A stretch of DNA of 64,000 bases, from positions 1,056,501 through 1,120,500 of the forward strand of contig LSRY02000006.1 of the NCBI GenBank assembly GCA_001643675.2, written 5' to 3'. How positions within the stretch are numbered: position 1 is the stretch's first letter; every line of letters begins with the position of its first letter. A model generated the notes under the pieces. The model saw only the letters and a list, made by a program, of their open reading frames with translations, did not search any database and had not been told where the DNA came from. Shown here piece by piece: positions 47,655-59,885 of this stretch. Source of the stretch: Monocercomonoides exilis (lineage: Eukaryota; Preaxostyla; Oxymonadida; Polymastigidae). The translations under genes and the position numbers were made by a program.

Positions 47655-50527
47655 ATGAATTGTTATGCTGAAAAAGCGCGGTCGACGAAAAGTCGCCACG
47701 CGAGTCAAATTGACGATTATCTTCGTCAAATTGCTCCTGTGGATGCTGAAGGGTGTTTGTTTTCATTTTTATTTCACAGTGAAAAAGGAAAACCCAACCA
47801 ATCAAAAATTGAGACTCATTTGAAAGGTTTGCTCAAATATTTCATTCAAAAGATGTTAATACTTTGTGTATTAATTTACTGTTAATTATGTTTTCTGTCA
47901 ATTTTTTTAATTGCAATGGGGAATTGTGAGCAAATTTGTTGTTGTGTTAATTTCTTCTTTAAACTTTTTTTCGATGAACATCAATAAATATTTTTAAATT
48001 CTTTATTTAACTCGTTATTCTTTCAAGCCATTAATATTCAACAGTTGAAATCTTTAAAATAATTCTGCAGTTTATAAATTTTTATCTTTATTTCATTGAT
48101 ATTTAAATGTTAAAAATACATGATTTTTGTAATTAAATAACGATTTTTTTCAATTCCTTGTTTTCCATATTTTTTTCTCAATTTTCATTGATAATAATCT
48201 ATTTTTTGTATTTTAGAATTTTTCGTAAATTTTCCATTTATTTAACCCATTGCAATTAAAAAAATTACAGAAACTGATTAACGTATATTATTACTTATTT
48301 CAGACAAGTTAAGAAATATTTAGAAAAATCTGTCTCAGCTCTACGCTTTGCTTGGTCGAAACGATAGAGTTTCTCTTCTCTCTGCGATTTCTTCTGAAAT
48401 TCAACTTACAGAACTCAGAGAGTATGGCTGGCTGGTAACAAAAAGTGAATATTATTACTCAAAAAATAAGCAAGCCAATAAAAAGAAATGAGTCCATGGC
48501 AGACATCGAGAGAAAAAAGAAAGTTAATGATAAAAGCTTGCAAATTTCAAAAATTATGTTTTTATGTTTTGTTTTGACATATTAATATCAAGAAAAGGAA
48601 CAATTTGAAAAGATAGAAGAATGGCTGGTCACAAACAGCTCTGCCAGTTGCGAAAATGGAAGACAGCGAAAAAATGGTTTATTTTTCGGAAAAAATTTTA
48701 TTTGTTTCATCTTTAGATAATTATGATTTATTTTCAACATATTATCAATCTATTATAGGATTAAACCGTTCAAAAATGACTCCCGCTGCTTCTTCCATTC
48801 ATCCACAGCCTCAGTTAATTGGAGGAGATGATTCGCCGATCGGAATTATCCAAAGCGAGCGGAGTGAGAAAGAAAATACTACTTCATCTGAGCATTTCTT
48901 GGAGCATGGAGTTCTTCAACACTCCCACTCTTTAGAAAATAACAAAGATAATAAAAAAATAATTAATGAATCAAAATTAAACAATATCAACAGAAAAATA
49001 AATAATTATTACAAAAGCAATCAAAAAAAAAAAATTCAAATTCAAAAAAAAAACATAATCATATCACTTTCACAACATCTTCCGATAACGAAAACACCTG
49101 CTTCGTTCAATCGCATTCTGGTATTCAAAAGGTTTGTGAAAAAGCAAATGTTGAAAAAGAAGAAAACGAAAATAGTAATTTTCTTTCAAAAAGAATATTT
49201 TCTTTAAATGAAAGGAGAATTATTGAAAAAACGAAAAAAGAATTATTTGAAAACATGAATAAAGAAATTGATGTCAAAATGTCGTATTCGACATTTTGCA
49301 AAAAAGCAAGAAATTTTATAAAATCAAAGAAAAGAACAGATTTGTGTGAAATTTGTGAAAGAGGAAAATATTCAGAAAAGAAAAAATTAGAAATGGAAAG
49401 AAACGGAAAAAAAATAGGCCAAAAAGAAAATGATGAATTGAATTTAATAATTCAGCATAAAAAAATCGCCCAACATCAAAGATATTATTTTTATGAAAAG
49501 AAAGAAAAGCTGAAAAAAGATGAAGTGATTATTGTCATGGATCTTAAAGAAAGTTGGAGCTTGCCAATTTCAAATAATGAAACTGGTAAATCTTTCTTTA
49601 ATAAAAAACAAATCTCTCATTTATGTTTTGTTGTTTATTATGTTGATTGTTTTGGAGCTTTACAAAAATGTTGTTTTAATTTTTTTTCTGAAATTTTATC
49701 TCATGATTATCGTTTTGTTTTGGAGTGTTTAAATAAGTTATTACTTTCGATATTTTTTCCAATGTTTTTTCTTTTCATTTTTTCTGTGATAATGGTCCTC
49801 ATTTTCGTAATTCACAAATTTTTCATTCATTATTTTCTCCTAATTCTTTATTGTTTTAAAATAAACACTGCTCACTTTCATTCTTTACCGAACATCATGG
49901 TAAGAATGATTGTGACAGTGAATTTGGTTATTTAACACAGTTATTGAACAATAATCTAGGTGATCGTACATTGAATAATGTGTACGATCTTATTGATTTT
50001 TTTTGCTCACAGTGTAATTCTTATCTTTTTGGTGTTCATGATTCTAATTCTCCAATTTTTGTCTCTTCTTTTATATCTAATATATCTAATAATAATTCAA
50101 TAGTGCGAATGGATGAAGTTTCAGATCCAAGCGAGCAGAAAGAAAAACAGAATAAAACAAAGCACTTCTTTTTGATGTATGATCTTTAATTTTTATTTTT
50201 TTTCTAATGATTTTAATTGAACATTTTTCTTAAATGTTTTTTTCTTCTTTTTCTAGGCACGAAGAGTTACCGAATAATTGTTGGAATAGATTAATTATTA
50301 ATGGAATGAAACAATACTTGTTTTTCGAATCGAATGGTTATTAAGTGTTAGCATCACCGATGAGTTGCAACGAAAAGGTTTGTATGAAAGAGTTATCATT
50401 TAAAATTGAAATGAATTTGGATGAGAAGAAAAGAAAAGTTTATAAAAGAGAAATTGAAACAAACAATGAAATTGAAGAAAATGAAAGTTTATATTTAAAG
50501 AAAAGGGTTAGAAATGTTCTGGAATAA
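47655..50527 (+). pseudogene. Broken multi-exon DDE transposase-like gene, family not named
   Basis: Protein fragments in order: MNCYAEKARSTKSRHASQID (47655); SQLYALLGRNDRVSLLSAIS and LTELREYGWLVTKSEYYYS (about 48328-48490); then from about 49060 onward SYSTFCKKARNF, RTDLCEICERGK, VIIVMDLKESWSLP, FFSEILSHDYRFV; after a frameshift in a T-run near 49770, CDNGPHFRNSQIFHSLFS and FFTEHHGKNDCDSEFGYLT. An 80-bp intron 50177-50256 (GTATGA..TTCTAG) leads to HEELPNNCWNRL and a Lys/Glu C-terminus ending at TAA 50525. The DLKE...DNGPHF...EHHGKND blocks resemble an RNase-H-fold DDE transposase family that I have seen in other eukaryotes but cannot name. In-frame TAA codons lie at 49857 and 50342. Exon joins before 49 kb are uncertain. 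Confidence 0.6.
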
Positions 50528-51383
50528 AGAATAGAGTTAATTAATAATTTTTCTTCATTGATTTTATAAAAAATAGACAGAAACTGACAGGCATGCTTTT
50601 TTTTCAGAATTATTATGTTTTGAAATTATCATTTCATTAATTATTTCATTTTTTCTTTAATCGTTGACTTTTTATTGTGAAAAAATTGTTTATTCTTGCT
50701 TATCTGATGAAATTTGGTTCAATCCAAATTGAGGACAAGACTTAATCCATCCTGTTATTGCTTTAATTCAACGATTATTGCAGTAACTTGCAGGCTTTGG
50801 GTCCAGATTCAGTTTCCCAGGAGAATAAACAATTTTTTCACATTTTTATCAGGTATGGTTTTTTTTTTTTAAACAAACTTTTTGGAAATTATTTGAATTC
50901 TTAAATTTGAGAAAAGATTCAAACCGGAATTATTCAGAAAAATTGTTGAATGTGGAAAAATATTCAAAAATGTTGGGTGGAACAAAATTCAAAAAGCGAA
51001 AAATATCGTCCCATATTTCTTACAAAAAATATTTTTTTATAGATAAAATTATTAGAAAACAGATATCATAAATTCTGAAAAAAAAAAATAGGAAGAAACT
51101 TTTCTTTTTGATAAGTGCTGTATAAAATGAGGAAAATTTTCACACCTTTCAGAATTCTATCGAGAGTAGTTCACAAACAAAAATTGAATCTGCTCATAAT
51201 TGTTCACAAATAAATAAGTGAAACAAAGCAAACAAATATACTGAAATACATTACCAATAGATAGACTGGAATAGATTTGAAGAATTCACATTTTCAGCAA
51301 AAATCCCTTAAAATATTTATATTCTTCTCTGAATTTGTGTTTTCGAACGTCATCATCAATCATTGATAAGAGAGGAATCGTCC

Positions 51384-51439
<56 letters not shown>

Positions 51440-52180
51440 AATAATATTTTTTAAAAACGCAAAAAGAAGCAAACCTCTTACAGATCGCTTAATTTGCTTC
51501 AAAAATGTGAAAGTTTAATGATGAGCCAATGTGGATTAATTTCTAAAAACTAGAAAAATTTTCAATAAAAGCAATAATGCAATCATTTATTCAAGGTAAA
51601 AGCATGCTTCAACAAAGGAATTGTTCAAAGGCATATCAATTTGCTGTACAAAAAAATGTGTAATAGGTTAACTTGGGCATGGACAACCAAGAATATCAAA
51701 GAAGCCGAATCAAAAATATCGAGCAGAAACAATTTGTGAAGTTGAAACATCCTTCAAGAATAGACAAACAATATGCTTCAAGCACTTTTGGCTCATGCAT
51801 CGCAAATATCCTTTTATTTTCTGCTTTTGCGCTGTGAAAGCCTTTTTTTCATGTTAAACATTGAAGTGCATTGAACTAAAAAACGAATTCAAAAAATTGA
51901 TTTCAATAGTTTCTGAAAAGGGGGAAATTATTTTCAATTTGTACAAGTTCTATTTATAACAGGTTTTCGTTTAATTTTATGTAAATTCATCAATTCACAA
52001 ATCCAAAAGTTTCATCCAGCGCTCTTCAAAAACATAAATTCATAGTAAACATAAGTTGACATACGCTTTAAGAAAACCTCAAATTACTACGAATCAAATG
52101 AAAGCTTTATATGATTTATTTCTTTCTTTTTTAAGTTTTAAAAGAATTGATGTTGGTTCGCCATTAATAAATATTCATTA
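50528..52180. other. Intergenic, no gene seen
   Basis: 1.65 kb of AT-rich sequence holding the 53-base A tract at 51385-51437 and the shared block at 50978-51012. No coding or RNA feature is supported. Confidence 0.5.
51385..51437. repeat. 53-base uninterrupted A tract
   Basis: A pure poly-A run preceded by GGAATCGTCCC. It could be a retrotransposed tail, but no retro-derived sequence is recognisable upstream. Assembly length is unreliable for such tracts. Confidence 0.9.
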
Positions 52181-54724
52181 CCATCGTTCAAAAACCCGGG
52201 AATTTTTCAAAATCCCGGACATCCATCATGTTGAAAGATCATCCAATCGTTCTTGACATTTCACTTTCATACTCGTTTAACAGTTAAATGATGTTCGAAC
52301 TGATGATAATTCATATGTTAATGAAAGAATTATTCATTCTTTTTGAAAGAAATATGAGTTTATCAAAAATTATTTTTTTATTCTTTCAGTTATCGTGAAT
52401 TGCATATTTCAAAAATTATTTCATAAAACTTGTTTTATCAATATTTAGTCTTACGAATAATTCACAATGAATGAAATCATTTGTTTCTATTTTAATTTGC
52501 TTTTTCCAACAAAATCCATTAATTGTGAAAATATTCTAATATTTGATAGCGTCTGATGAAATGAGGAAACAAATGGAATTCGAATAAAAGAATCAAACCT
52601 TTTAATTTTTTAAAAGATAAAATGCAATTTCTCTGGATTTATCGAATATCAAGCAACTAATTTCACGATGAAAAGCGTTGTTATAATAAGATCATGCTTC
52701 AAATAGTCTTCGCATTTTCATCATCACTTGTATCGTCATTGTACTCAATCCTCAAACATTTTCTCCACATTTTCTTTTCGCTTTTATTTCTATTTTCTTT
52801 TCTTGAAATATTCATCATAGCAATCTCATCATTTTCTTCAATTCTCATCAGTTTCAAAAATTCATTTCTAGTTCGTTTCTTTTTCTTCTTCATCAAAATT
52901 GATGCATCACTGATTGCTGAAGTTTTTTTTCTTTCTTCATCTTTTCCATTCTTAATTGTTTTGCCTTTTTAAATATCAGTATTCAAGTTCTCAAGAGTTT
53001 TTTCTTCATATTTCTTTTTCTTTGGAGAAAATCTTCCATACAATCGTTCTTTGTTTTTTTAAACACATAATGATTGGTTTCTTTCTGGTTTCCCGCTTAT
53101 TCTTTCCAATACAAGAGCAGCTTTGACCGGCCACACACCTGTTTGTTTGAATGCATGCTTTAAATTTGATGGAGTTGTGGCTACAGAAAGTGCTTCTGGG
53201 AGAATGTCAAAAACAGAGGAGCGAAATGTGAAAGAAGAACGATCAGATGAAGTTTTGAAGTCGTTGTTGTACGTTTTTTTTTTAAACCTTGCAAATATTG
53301 AGTTATCGCACGGTTGAAGCAGATGAGTCAAATTTGGTGGAAATCTTTTGATGATGATGTTTCTTTTTCTTGCAAACGTTTCAACGGCTTCACTGCAGTG
53401 TGATGAATGATTATCCATTAGAAATAGCGACGATTTTATTCCTCCTTTTTTCATTTTTTCTTCAATTTGAATAAGCCAATTTTCGCACATTATTTTTTCG
53501 AATGTTTTCGTTGTTATCCAGCCAGATGAAGCAAATATATAGTTGATATTGAATGAAGAAAGTGTGAGAAATTCTGAAGGTGTTTTTTTTGCTGGCCAAA
53601 GAAGATATGAAGGTAAACAAGAGCCATCCGCACATACACAAAGGCATAAAGTTGTGTTTGAAGTTTTTTTGGTAACGCGGTAGAAGGGGGTTTCTGATTT
53701 TGCAAATAAACCACTTGTTTGCAAGAATTGTCTCCAAAATGGAGTGAAGTTTCGTCGAAATTAAATATTCCTGATGCACTAATATCATTGTCATTTACAA
53801 TCTGATAAAGTTCTTCGAACCATTTTTGTATGGCACTTGATGATTGTGTAGATATTTATGCAGAGTCCAAAGGTTTGGAAAGCGCTGATTTCAAAACACT
53901 GCTTCTTTGAATCGTGTAATACGCTGCAGTTAAACCTGGAATTTTTATCTCTTCTTCGTCATGCAATGATTGCTCAAGATGCTCCACAATCTAAAAATAC
54001 ATCGAAAAATTAATTTCCTTGATAAAAAATAACAAAAACCATTTTGGGCACGTCCTTCACTCTAATTGTTTCACCTTTTGAAAGAAGAACAATAACTTGA
54101 TTCTCAATTTTTTCTATTAAATCTTGTGTTATTATTGGTGGTCTTCCGTTCACTCCCGCAGGTCTTTTTTGCTTCTCTGCAGCTATTCCTCTGTACCACG
54201 AACCGTTAGAAATTGTGCCAGAATCGACAGCGACTTTCTTTGTAATCAAATGATCTTTTCGAAGTTCGAATATTTTTTGAGAAATTGTTTTCAGCCGCCT
54301 AATATCAGATGTGGCGAGTTCCTTTCTCAACTCAGGCAACGATAGTTCTTTTGTAATTGTCATTAATATGGGTTTATCATATGATCATGATTGAAAAAAT
54401 GTGAGAATTAATATTGATTTCTTGTTTGTGCAACAAAAAAGGCAATAGTGCAGTACTCATTGAACAATAATAGTTCTTCACGGAATTGCTGGTATTGATT
54501 TTTTTTTGATTTCTTATTGAGAAATGAGCAAAAGATCAAATTGATTCTCTCAACAAGGCGAATTGAATTTTAACGAAAAATGATCTTTATTTGGATAGAA
54601 AATGAATATCGATACTTTACGGAAAATGAATATGTTGTTGAAAATGCTTTTGAAAGAGATGATCAGATTTCATTTTTTCTTGAAATCCGGGTTTTTGAAA
54701 AATTCCCGGGTTTTTGAGCGATGG
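52181..54724 (-). mobile_element. Pogo/Tigger-like element B, complete ends
   Basis: 2,544 bp. Terminal inverted repeats of about 45 bp begin CCATCG(T/C)TCAAAAACCCGG at both ends, with only three or so differences. TA lies on each side (52179-52180 and 54725-54726). The interior encodes one intron-containing DDE transposase on the minus strand. Its TIRs and protein are clearly different from element A. Confidence 0.9.
52699..54363 (-). pseudogene. DDE transposase of element B, frameshifted, three in-frame TAA codons, ends in TGA
   Basis: Exon 1 complement(54040..54363) includes the DNA-binding part (NGSWYRGIAAEKQKRP, AGVNGRPPIITQDLIEKIEN). The intron 53991-54039 is 49 bp. Exon 2 starts IVEHLEQSLHDEEEIKIPGL, passes TAA at 53856 and reaches the first catalytic block IFNFDETSLHF. 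A one-base frameshift near 53730 follows. The next frame holds SSLFLMDNHSSHCSE (second Asp) and NLTHLLQPCDNSIFARFKKK (third Asp), then FKQTGVWPV. Beyond TAA codons at 53059 and 52969 the same frame continues as a Lys/Glu-rich C-terminus to a TGA at 52699. Non-functional as read, but quite complete. Confidence 0.82.
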
Positions 54725-55647
54725 TAATAAGCAAATCAATTTGGAGGATGAACATCGGCAAATGACGTCTCGCAAATAAATGACCAAACAAAAGCAAGTT
54801 ATGTTTTTGAATTTTGTTTGGGCAAAGAAGAAAAGTAAACTAAAAGGTAAAGATGAATGAAAAAAGAAAGAAATAAAAAGAAAGAAAAAGACATAAAGGA
54901 AATAATAACAGAAGGGGGCTTCTTTAGATAAATTGCAAACATAAAACTAAATCAAGAAAGCACCTTCCATCGTTAATAAAAAAGGCTTGTATTAAATAAA
55001 AATACAAAATCAAACAAAATAAACACTTGTTACTTCAAATATCCTGACAACGCAGCAACAGAAACACAAATAACAACAAACCAATTCAAATACTCTCACA
55101 GCTTCGCTATCACAACCGCTGTGCCTATAATTGTAGACACTATTCTCAAAAGACAGGGTTAATTAATTAATTTTTTTTGCATAAAGAATAAAGAAATATT
55201 GGATAGCTTAACAGAATCGAAAAGACAAGAGAATACGAAGTATTTCAATAACAAGAAATCATAGGAAAAAAAGATATTTAAAAATAAGAAAATAAATATT
55301 TCGAGTCATGCTCAATGAATAAATGTAAATTGACAGACAAAAGATAAAAAAAGTGACCCAAGAAAAGAAAAAGAAGGAAAATCAGATTGCAAGAAAGGCA
55401 AGAAAACATAAGATAAATCACTAAAGCCAGAAATCATGCAAAATAGTTGATGAACACCGGAAATAATAGTTTTAACACATACAACTTTATAATATACTCA
55501 GCACAATTTTGCTAATACTTCATAATCACTCAAAACAAATACCCAATATATATAAAAATCCATTGAACAACTATTTAAAAAATGCATAATGTATAATGCA
55601 TAACGAGACATAGCAGAACATTTTTATAATAATAATTAGAGACTCTA
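54725..55647. other. Intergenic
   Basis: 923 bp between element B and the 3' end of the CNOT7 gene. It is A-rich and without a frame, RNA gene or clear repeat. It should contain the CNOT7 3' UTR and end the second transposon island. Confidence 0.6.
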
Positions 55648-58160
55648 TTAAGTTTGACGCGGCTCTGAAGAAGAACCAACATTAGCTTCAGCCTTGATAG
55701 AGCCAGACTGAGCAACAGAAACACCTGAATATGGAGATGGGGAAATGGACATTGGAGACTGATGGCTAACAAAGGAAGAGGCAGAGGCGGATATTGCGGA
55801 TGCTGAAGCAGTCAACGAAGAGGAGGAGGAGGAGGAGGAAGATGACGATGCTGTAGAAGAAGACGAAGATGTTAATGAAAGAGGCGAAATAGTTGTTGAA
55901 GCAGAAGAGGTCGATCCGATTACACTGTTAGACGAGGCAACGTATGACGGAATAAAAGGAGGCGCGGTAGCGGCCAATGATTGCGGATGGTGGAATTTGG
56001 CTTGATGGGACGCGCCACTCAGCGTGCGCTGAACACCAGAAGGTAACAGAACCGAAGAGGGTGATGTTGCAGTCGCAGACGTTGTAGCTGACGTGATCGA
56101 AGTTGCAACTGATGCACCGGCTGGCATTGCAATTGAAGGAACAACTGAAGAAGATGTGAGCGATATCGGCATCGCTGTAGATGCAGAAGACGCTGCCATT
56201 CCTGTAACCGATGAAGACGAAGATGGAGGTGGAGGAGGCATATTTATTGGTGGAGACGGTGAGGGATATGGATTGTACTGTCCAGCATATGCAGGAGATG
56301 CATAAGAAGATCCCTGATGATAATGCGGATGCTGAGGAGGTGGCGAAATGCCCATTGGTGCCATCTGCATCCCTGGCTGCGAATACATATGGTGCGATAA
56401 TCCAGTTTGAACGGTCTGCATTGTTGTTGGGTCGTATGCCACGCCCATTGTTGTTGACTGATGCCCCAGAGGCGATGGCGATGGTGAATAGGAAATCATA
56501 GGAGGCATCACAGATCCCTGAAGATGTGCCGTCATTCCTGCATCCACATACTGCTGCGATGGATGAACACCAATCGGTGTAGGAGATGATGAGGTCGAAC
56601 CAATCATTGCTTGCTCCCCGCCATACATCATCCCGCCCATCATGACATTTTCATATCCATTTGTTCCCTCTGCTCCTCCCATTCCCATCCATTCCGCGCT
56701 TCTCATTCCAGTGTCTTCTTCTCCTCCCATCAAAAACCCTCCATAGTGTCCAATTGGAGGCACAGGTGATGATGAGTACGACAGATGCATTCCATCAATC
56801 TGATCAGGCGAAGTTGGCATCACAAAAAACATCCCATTCATCTGATATCGATTCAGCATGGATAAAAACTCGTCTCGCGCCTTCACTTCGTTAAAGCTTT
56901 GATCCGTATCATCCTCCATCTGATCCTCCGACTCGTTATATTCACCTGTCTCTTCTCCGATCCCATCACGAGAATTGCTCATTCGCGAAGATTCATTATG
57001 CTCATCAATGCTTTGATGCTTTTTGTCAAATTCTGATCCTATTTTTCCATCCTTTATTTCCTTCTCATTTTTATGTTTAAAATGATCATCTTCGCTTCTG
57101 CTTTCAGAAGAAATCATTGCTGCTTTTCTTCTATTTGCTGATTCTTTTCTACGTCTTCTTCGCTCTTTACGATCTTCAAACTCTTTCATTTTAACAGCCA
57201 TCCAATATCCCATCAAACTGTCATACAAAATAACTCCGTCTTCATTCAAACCTCCAACTTTACCACACATTCCTTCTACATCCAAGTTTCCATTATTAAA
57301 TAATTTTACCACACAAAAATAAGCATCGTATGTCAGCAAAGAATCACTTCCGGCTTGATGCATCTGTCCAACTCGTGCTACTGATAATTCATCTGCTAAA
57401 TAATTTAAACTTCGTCGAGTGTGAGCAACAAGTTTTAAATCATATGTCCTTGGAAAGAACAGCTTCATAGTTGAAACAAATTTTGGTTGTGTCGGTGGTA
57501 GTGGAACATTTGTCAGTAGTTTCACAAGATATCCATAATCCGAGCTTGAATGGAAAGTTAACCATGTAACTTCATCATTTAAAACAAGCCCAGATGTCGT
57601 GAGCAAATCTGCAAAATAATGCACATCAATGCCGCCTCGTGCAAATTGATCAAAGTTAATACCCGCTTTTATCAGCATTGATATTGAATTTTCAGCACCA
57701 CGATCTTCAGTTGGATTGAACTTAAAATTAAACTGCCACGTTGATGTTCCTTCGGGAAGTTCTCCTTTTTCATTTCCAAGTGTAATTCCCAACTGAATAA
57801 GCTTCAACTGATTTACATTCCTTTTCAACCGCTCATAACTTACATTTTTATTCGTTGATGGTGCAGGACGATAAACTTCTCCAGGAAATTCCGTATCCTA
57901 AAATAGAATATTTTTTCCGAACAAAGAACGAAGAATTAACGTGTGTCAATGATATAAAAAGAAAAAAATGATGAGCCAACCATCGCCACAACAGGATATT
58001 TTGGAAGCAATTTCTTTATTCTCTCAAATTCCTTATCGACATTGTGAGCCCACACGTCAACTATTTGATCGCTGTGCCCGCTGATCATTCGCTTAACTGC
58101 AGATACGTCGAAATTTCTTCGTTCCCGTTTATTTTGCCAAAGAATGGTTACTACGCCCAT
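55648..58160 (-). CDS. CNOT7: CCR4-NOT deadenylase subunit CNOT7/CAF1 with long prion-like tail, 2 exons
   Basis: Exons are complement(57981..58160) and complement(55648..57897), 809 residues. The 83-bp intron runs GTTGGC to TTTTAG. Splicing creates YPVVAMDTEFPGEVYRP, the first DEDD motif (D61, E63). WLTFHSSSDYGYLVKLL (D about 180) and HQAGSDSLLT (D about 245) complete the RNase D-type active site. Spacing agrees with animal CNOT7 or yeast Pop2. It removes poly(A) tails in cytoplasmic mRNA decay. After a basic stretch (MKEFEDRKERRRRRKE, about 295-310) comes a tail of nearly 500 residues. It is acidic first, then Gly/Met/Gln/Tyr/Pro-rich, then Ser/Ala/Thr-rich. Animal CNOT7 ends near 285 residues. 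The start is the first ATG that leaves the conserved N-terminal VDVWAHNVDKEF intact. Confidence 0.93.
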
Positions 58161-58373
58161 TTTTAGTATCTTCAAATTTTCAAGAAAAACCGATTTTCGA
58201 ATACAATTAAAATATCAATAAATAGAGCGTAATTAAATGTTATATGATAAAAGTTTTTAATTACAACAATTTTAAACAGAAAATAAAACTATTAACTTTA
58301 TTTATAAAAAAATGGAAAAATGATCGAATGTTTTCTAAATTACTCATATTATTTTCTTTACTTATCCTAATGC

Positions 58374-59678
58374 TCAATATCCTTCTTTGAAGTCCATTTG
58401 ATAAATCATTTTCGGTGCCCACTTTTCTCCCTTTGCTTTTGCTTCTTCACTTTGTTCAAATATCATTCCTTCCTTGAAGAGTTGAAGGTTTTTCGAAAGT
58501 AAGTGTTCCATGTAATTATCATGCTGGGGAAGTCCTGATGTATGTGGAGTAAATGTAATCATGTCAGTTGATAATTCAGTAATAAGGGGTGAAGTTGCTG
58601 GCAAAGGTTCCTTCTCAAACACATCCAGCTAATTCATCAAAAAAAGAAATAAAAAGAAAAAAAATTTTTTTTAAAAAAAGTCATAATAAAAATAATAATA
58701 AGTGAAATTAAAGAATAAAACGTATTGACATACGACAGCATGACGGATGCATTTTCTCTTCAACACGTCAACCATTGCTGCTTCAGAAATGATTGATCCT
58801 CTTCCAATGTTAATAAACACGCAATGAGGCTTGCAGGCTTCTAACGGTGAAGGAATAGGCTTTCCGTCCTTGTCAATTCTTCCACCAAGAAGGTAATTTG
58901 TATCTGGAGTGGATGGAAGAATGTTAATTACAACATCAACTCCAGAAAGAAATGAGCGAAGCAAGCTCTGCTTTTCATCATCGTCTTCCAATGCAACAAG
59001 TTTCTGGAAGCACTGATCTGCAGGCGGCAAACGAGCATTTAAAGGAGATTCAACTTGAGGCGTAACTAATGGTTCTCCTTCTTTTCTATGACGACGGCAC
59101 AATCCCCAAACGTTGCATCCGAGAACATATAAACGGCGAGCTGTATCCTGCCCTATTGATCCAGATGCCCCTAAAATACCGACTGTTAGTTGTGAAAGAA
59201 GTGGAAATGTTGTTGCGCATTCTCGAATAGAATAAGGTGATTCTTTTTTCATCTGAGCTTCTTTCAAAGTGAAGAAGTTCCTCTGTACAGCAATCATCAT
59301 CGAGATGGCGTACTCTGCCATTCCTGGTCCAAACAATGCAGCACCTCTGGTTAATGCAAACGGAAGAGGAACAAGGTCTGGGGCATATGGGCATGGCTTC
59401 ATATTCATAAAATGGTCAACACCAGCAAAAGTACTCTGGAACCAACGAAGTTTTGGGCAAGATTCTTGTGGATTTGAAAGAAGGTGAGCAATGTGAGGCT
59501 CAGCAATGACAACATCAGCTTTCTTCAATTCTTCTCGAATTTGGTCTTCTGGAGTTTGCAAACGATGATGATAAACAATTTCAGTTTCAAATGGAAATTC
59601 TACTTCTTTCAAGCATTTTTCCAGTGTTGGTCTTAAACACGGAGAAATGGAACAAATGTAAAAGTGGAATTTGACCAT
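58374..59678 (-). CDS. D-isomer-specific 2-hydroxyacid dehydrogenase, 2 exons
   Basis: Exons are complement(58734..59678) and complement(58374..58628), 399 residues. The 105-bp intron runs GTATGT to AATTAG and rejoins HAVV to LDVFEKEPLP. The NAD-binding loop reads TVGILGASGSIGQDTARRL (G-x-x-G-x-x-G). Catalytic residues are the Arg in FINIGRGSIISE, the Glu in VFEKEPLP and the His in ITFTPHTSGLPQ. The N-terminal substrate lobe includes LRWFQSTFAGVDHFM and GPGMAEYAISMMIA. The family reduces or oxidises 2-oxo/2-hydroxy acids such as glyoxylate, hydroxypyruvate or phosphoglycerate. Substrate cannot be told from the sequence. It resembles the GhrA-like branch in the W-Q-S-x-x-A-G-V motif. It is about 60-80 residues longer than average because of loops around 205-245. 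The start is the ATG at 59678. Confidence 0.88.
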
Positions 59679-59885
59679 AGAATTGAGAATTGCCTTCAAA
59701 AATCGATAAAAATTCGATCAAGCTCCATAACTTATAAAAAAGATATAGCAATTGAAAAACATTTTTTTTTCTAAAAATATTTTAATGTTGACTAGGAAGG
59801 AAAGAAAAGCATGAAGTGAATAATTTTAATTTATAATTAGCAAAATATGGTCAAGAGAATGATGAAAGTTTCTATAATTATTTTT

